Below are positions 24,111 through 26,186 of a DNA stretch of 26,186 nt, piece after piece. How positions within the stretch are numbered: the stretch's first letter is position 1; each line of letters begins with the position of its first letter. Origin of the DNA: a bacterium UBP3_UBA6266 (GTDB lineage Bacteria; Auribacterota; UBA6266); contig DJVC01000121.1 of assembly GCA_002440765.1 (NCBI GenBank), positions 4,550 to 30,735 of the forward strand, in the 5' to 3' direction. A program made the translations under genes and the position numbers. The notes beneath the pieces were generated by a model. That model searched no databases, had not been told where the DNA came from, and saw only the letters and a list, made by a program, of their open reading frames with translations.

Positions 24111-25058
24111 TTACAGACCCGTGTTAGTCAGGCTTTCATAAAATTCGCGGTAATTTTCTTTTTTGTCGCTGTTGCGCAGCGCCATGGCCGCCCTTGGATG
24201 CTCGCCCATCATTCCGGCTATGGCGTAGGGAATGATGTATCCCCATTCGATTTCATTCCTGAGAGGGATAAATTCCTTTGATATTAAATCCAGAATCGGG
24301 CGTATGTCGAATTTGGGGTTTTTCAGGAAACCTACCAGCAATTCAAGCGGACAATTGCCCGCGGCTCTGCCTATCCCGTATACCGTGGCATCAAGATAAT
24401 TCGCGTTATGTATAATCGCCTCAATAGTGTTGCCGAAAGCAAGTTGCTGGTTATTGTGCCCGTGAAACCCGACCTCCCTCGTTTTCAGAATAGACCTGAA
24501 TTCTTTTACAAGTTCCTCGGTCGTTTCCTGGTATAACGTCCCGAAACTATCCACGATATAAACGGCGATGACTTTGCTTTCTTTTTCTATCTGGTGCAGG
24601 GCTTCTGTCAACGCAGAACCTCTGTCACGGGATATAGCCATAATATTAAGCGTTGCTTCATACCCTTTGTCGGCAAAATGGTTGGCCATATGTATGGCTT
24701 TATCTATATCTTTTACATAAGTGGCAGTCCTTATCATATCAACCGGGCTTTCCGCTTTAGGCTTTACATCATCTAAATTAACACGGCCCACATCAACCAT
24801 AACGGCGACTTTAGTGTTAGATTCGACGCCCTCTTTGATTTTCTTGATTTCATCGTCTTCACAGAATTTCCAGGCCCCGTATTCTTTCGGAGAAAATAAG
24901 CTCTTCGAATTTTTGTATCCCAGCTCTATGTAGTCAACACCTGAAGCGGAAATCCCTTTATAGACTTCTTTTACGAAACGGTGGTCGAAAAGATGGTTGT
25001 TTATCAGCCCGCCGTCTCTTATTGTGCAGTCAAGCACTTTAATTTGTGGCCTGTACAT
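24111..25058 (-). CDS. DRE-TIM pyruvate aldolase (4-hydroxy-2-oxovalerate aldolase-like)
   Basis: This 315-residue protein is a TIM-barrel metal aldolase of the HMG-CoA lyase/DmpG superfamily. The hallmark LDCTIRDGG (R14, D15) binds pyruvate enolate and the metal. VGFHGHNN supplies the two metal histidines, and VYGIGRAAGNCPLELLVG is the typical glycine-rich closing piece. About 315 residues is at the short end, and I see no clear DmpF-binding communication domain. Enzymes of this type cleave or form 4-hydroxy-2-oxo acids with Mn2+ or Mg2+. Followed directly by a KDPG-type aldolase. GGGAAATGAT before the ATG gives a modest ribosome site. Confidence 0.82.
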   Translation of the reverse strand: MYRPQIKVLDCTIRDGGLINNHLFDHRFVKEVYKGISASGVDYIELGYKNSKSLFSPKEYGAWKFCEDDEIKKIKEGVESNTKVAVMVDVGRVNLDDVKPKAESPVDMIRTATYVKDIDKAIHMANHFADKGYEATLNIMAISRDRGSALTEALHQIEKESKVIAVYIVDSFGTLYQETTEELVKEFRSILKTREVGFHGHNNQQLAFGNTIEAIIHNANYLDATVYGIGRAAGNCPLELLVGFLKNPKFDIRPILDLISKEFIPLRNEIEWGYIIPYAIAGMMGEHPRAAMALRNSDKKENYREFYESLTNTGL

Positions 25059-25264
25059 ATCATTTCCCTTTTTTTAAAGTTTGTTTTTTGAACCCTGCCC
25101 CCTATGCGGTGCAGGGCAATAAAACTAACACGATAATGGTAAAATTGCAAGAGGGAAATAGGATGACGCATTCGGCATCACCCGCTTTAAGTTAATCAAA
25201 CAGGCAGGCCCGCCAAAAAACGTAGGTTAGATGTATCCTTCGGTCGCTCCTACGGTTATAAAAG
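25059..25264. other. non-coding gap with small hairpins
   Basis: This gap holds the 5' leader of the aldolase pair. CCCTGC/GCAGGG forms a hairpin (25093-25116). A TAGGATG..GC.TTCGGC element (25159-25178) resembles one at 7557-7576. An inverted repeat CGTAGG/CCTACG (25221-25254) encloses another TTCGG. No coding region is visible. Confidence 0.5.
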
Positions 25265-25293
25265 TTGACTGATTATAAAGAATTAGGTACACT
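25265..25293 (+). promoter_or_regulatory. probable promoter of the surface-protein gene
   Basis: TTGACT (25265-25270) and TACACT (25288-25293) are exactly 17 bases apart. Initiation near 25300 would leave a leader of about 47 bases, ending with GGGGGGA nine bases before ATG 25347. Confidence 0.5.
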
Positions 25294-25346
25294 GACATGA
25301 TATCATAATAATATGTATTTAATTTTTTGACGGGGGGAAAGTGAAG

Positions 25347-26186
25347 ATGAAAAAGTTTTTTGTGATTCTTATGGCGACCTGTATGATATTCTCAAATATC
25401 TCTACAGCACTTGCTTTAGACCGTTTAGCTACAGCTGACGACCAGATATGGGGTGGAACAGGCGTTCCCAATCCAGCCAATACGAATGTCACAGAAGCAG
25501 TCGCGGACGATGGCCTCGATATTGACGGATATAGGGTGTACATATCCAATGACCAAACAGCAAACGACGGAAGCGGCTTGGATGAATTTAACGTAGGGAA
25601 GGTAACCGATAGTAACACTGGCGGTGGTGCAGACGCTTTGGTTGTCAGAAACGGTAGCGGTAATGACCTTGTAGTTAATTTTACTCACGCAGACGGAGTA
25701 AGTGTTGCCGGAGCTTTTACGGTAGATAACAATCTCTTGGTGGCGGGTAACCGCTTCAATAATACAACAACAGTCACAAATGCGCTTACTGTCGGCGGCA
25801 ACCTGACAGTCGCAAATTATAACACTACCGCTGACAAAAATGTCAGCCTGACCGTAGGGGGCGACCTCCAAATCACCGGAACAGTATATCTTTTGGGTGC
25901 CGCCGGCGCAACAGGCGCTGACGCTACCTTGATTGCAAACGGCGCGGATCTGGATTGGACCGGTTTAACCCTTGATGATGATGCCGGAGGGCTAACTACT
26001 CTGACGCTTGGCAGGGCCGGTGATCAGGACGTAACCGGAACAATAGACGGAGGGGCCGGCGGCAACGAAGGAACTCTAAATGTTAACGGCACGGGGGATA
26101 CGTTATTTCACAGTAACATAGGCAATACCAATTCGCTTTTAGCCGTTAATGTCGCGGCCGCGGATACTAAGACAGCCGAGTTCGAT
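25347..26186 (+). CDS. large surface/autotransporter-like protein, N-terminal part
   Basis: The frame is open for 280 codons from ATG 25347 to the window edge, with no stop, so this gene continues outside. A signal peptide (MKKFFVILMATCMIFSNIST, cut near ALA) is followed by sequence very rich in Gly, Asn, Thr, Asp and Ala, and poor in Cys and aromatic residues. Loosely repeated strand motifs occur, e.g. LTVGGNLTVANY and LTVGGDLQITG, then TLTLGRAGDQDVTGTIDGG. This is typical of a beta-helix or beta-solenoid passenger as in autotransporters, filamentous adhesins or S-layer-like proteins. Cell-surface location is likely, but no anchor domain is in view. GTG 25341 is a possible earlier start. Confidence 0.82.
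   Translation, partial: MKKFFVILMATCMIFSNISTALALDRLATADDQIWGGTGVPNPANTNVTEAVADDGLDIDGYRVYISNDQTANDGSGLDEFNVGKVTDSNTGGGADALVVRNGSGNDLVVNFTHADGVSVAGAFTVDNNLLVAGNRFNNTTTVTNALTVGGNLTVANYNTTADKNVSLTVGGDLQITGTVYLLGAAGATGADATLIANGADLDWTGLTLDDDAGGLTTLTLGRAGDQDVTGTIDGGAGGNEGTLNVNGTGDTLFHSNIGNTNSLLAVNVAAADTKTAEFD

Noticed and set aside
25093..25116. Leader hairpin CCCTGC/GCAGGG as a riboswitch of the aldolase pair
   Set aside because: Only a six-base stem with a plain loop and no match to any riboswitch core I know.

Overview
The window is chromosomal DNA of a Gram-negative, didermic bacterium. The evidence for this is a complete RND efflux operon with a lipoprotein outer-membrane channel, many signal peptides, and a large surface protein at the right edge. 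GC content is middling for most genes and clearly lower at 7867-9753. GTG and TTG starts with good Shine-Dalgarno sites occur, and both tRNA-Ser genes encode their CCA ends. A few families (the secreted protein at 22871-23437, the TIGR03546-like/AsmA-like pair) are ones I associate with PVC-group, spirochaete or candidate-phylum genomes. The phylum cannot be fixed from this sequence alone.

Layout. 1-382: tRNA-Ser(GCU) with a long inverted repeat starting at its CCA end. 383-1661: a PDZ plus CsgG/FlgO-like secreted protein, then a CBS-pair protein. 1662-3758 (minus): a YhfC-type membrane protease homologue abutting an O-acetylhomoserine sulfhydrylase. 3822-6697: an alpha-D-phosphohexomutase followed by two unknown membrane proteins. 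6698-7444 (minus): a DUF6062-type double zinc/iron-finger protein whose leader contains a fluoride (crcB-type) riboswitch with an overlapping terminator hairpin. 7517-10035: an AT-rich polytopic membrane protein gene, bracketed by two directly repeated 91-bp non-coding elements about 91% identical, and lying next to tRNA-Ser(GGA) at 10036-10123. 10292-11838: a DUF2007-like protein, a PHP-domain phosphoesterase and a YkgJ-type cysteine-cluster protein, the last with a perfect sigma-70 promoter. 11856-13082 (minus): a CPA2-type cation/proton antiporter. 13193-19013: the tripartite RND efflux operon (outer-membrane factor, adaptor, pump). 19050-23437: a Dus tRNA-modifying enzyme, a small basic secreted protein, a minus-strand run (STAS protein, TIGR03546-like membrane protein, AsmA/DUF748-like protein, small 3-TM protein), and a secreted beta-rich protein. 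23483-25058 (minus): a DRE-TIM pyruvate aldolase followed by a KDPG-type aldolase. 25347 to the edge: the N-terminal 280 residues of a Gly/Asn/Thr/Asp-rich surface protein.

The strongest new observation is the fluoride riboswitch in front of DUF6062. The aptamer core, the pseudoknot partner and a terminator that re-uses that partner can all be read directly on the minus strand between 7444 and 7361. No fluoride channel or CLC-F gene lies next to it, so a cysteine/histidine metal-binding protein of unknown function appears to be turned on by fluoride. The second most interesting region is the repeat-bracketed, AT-rich membrane-protein gene beside a tRNA, which looks like recently acquired DNA. 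No CRISPR array, transposase, integrase or phage gene was seen.
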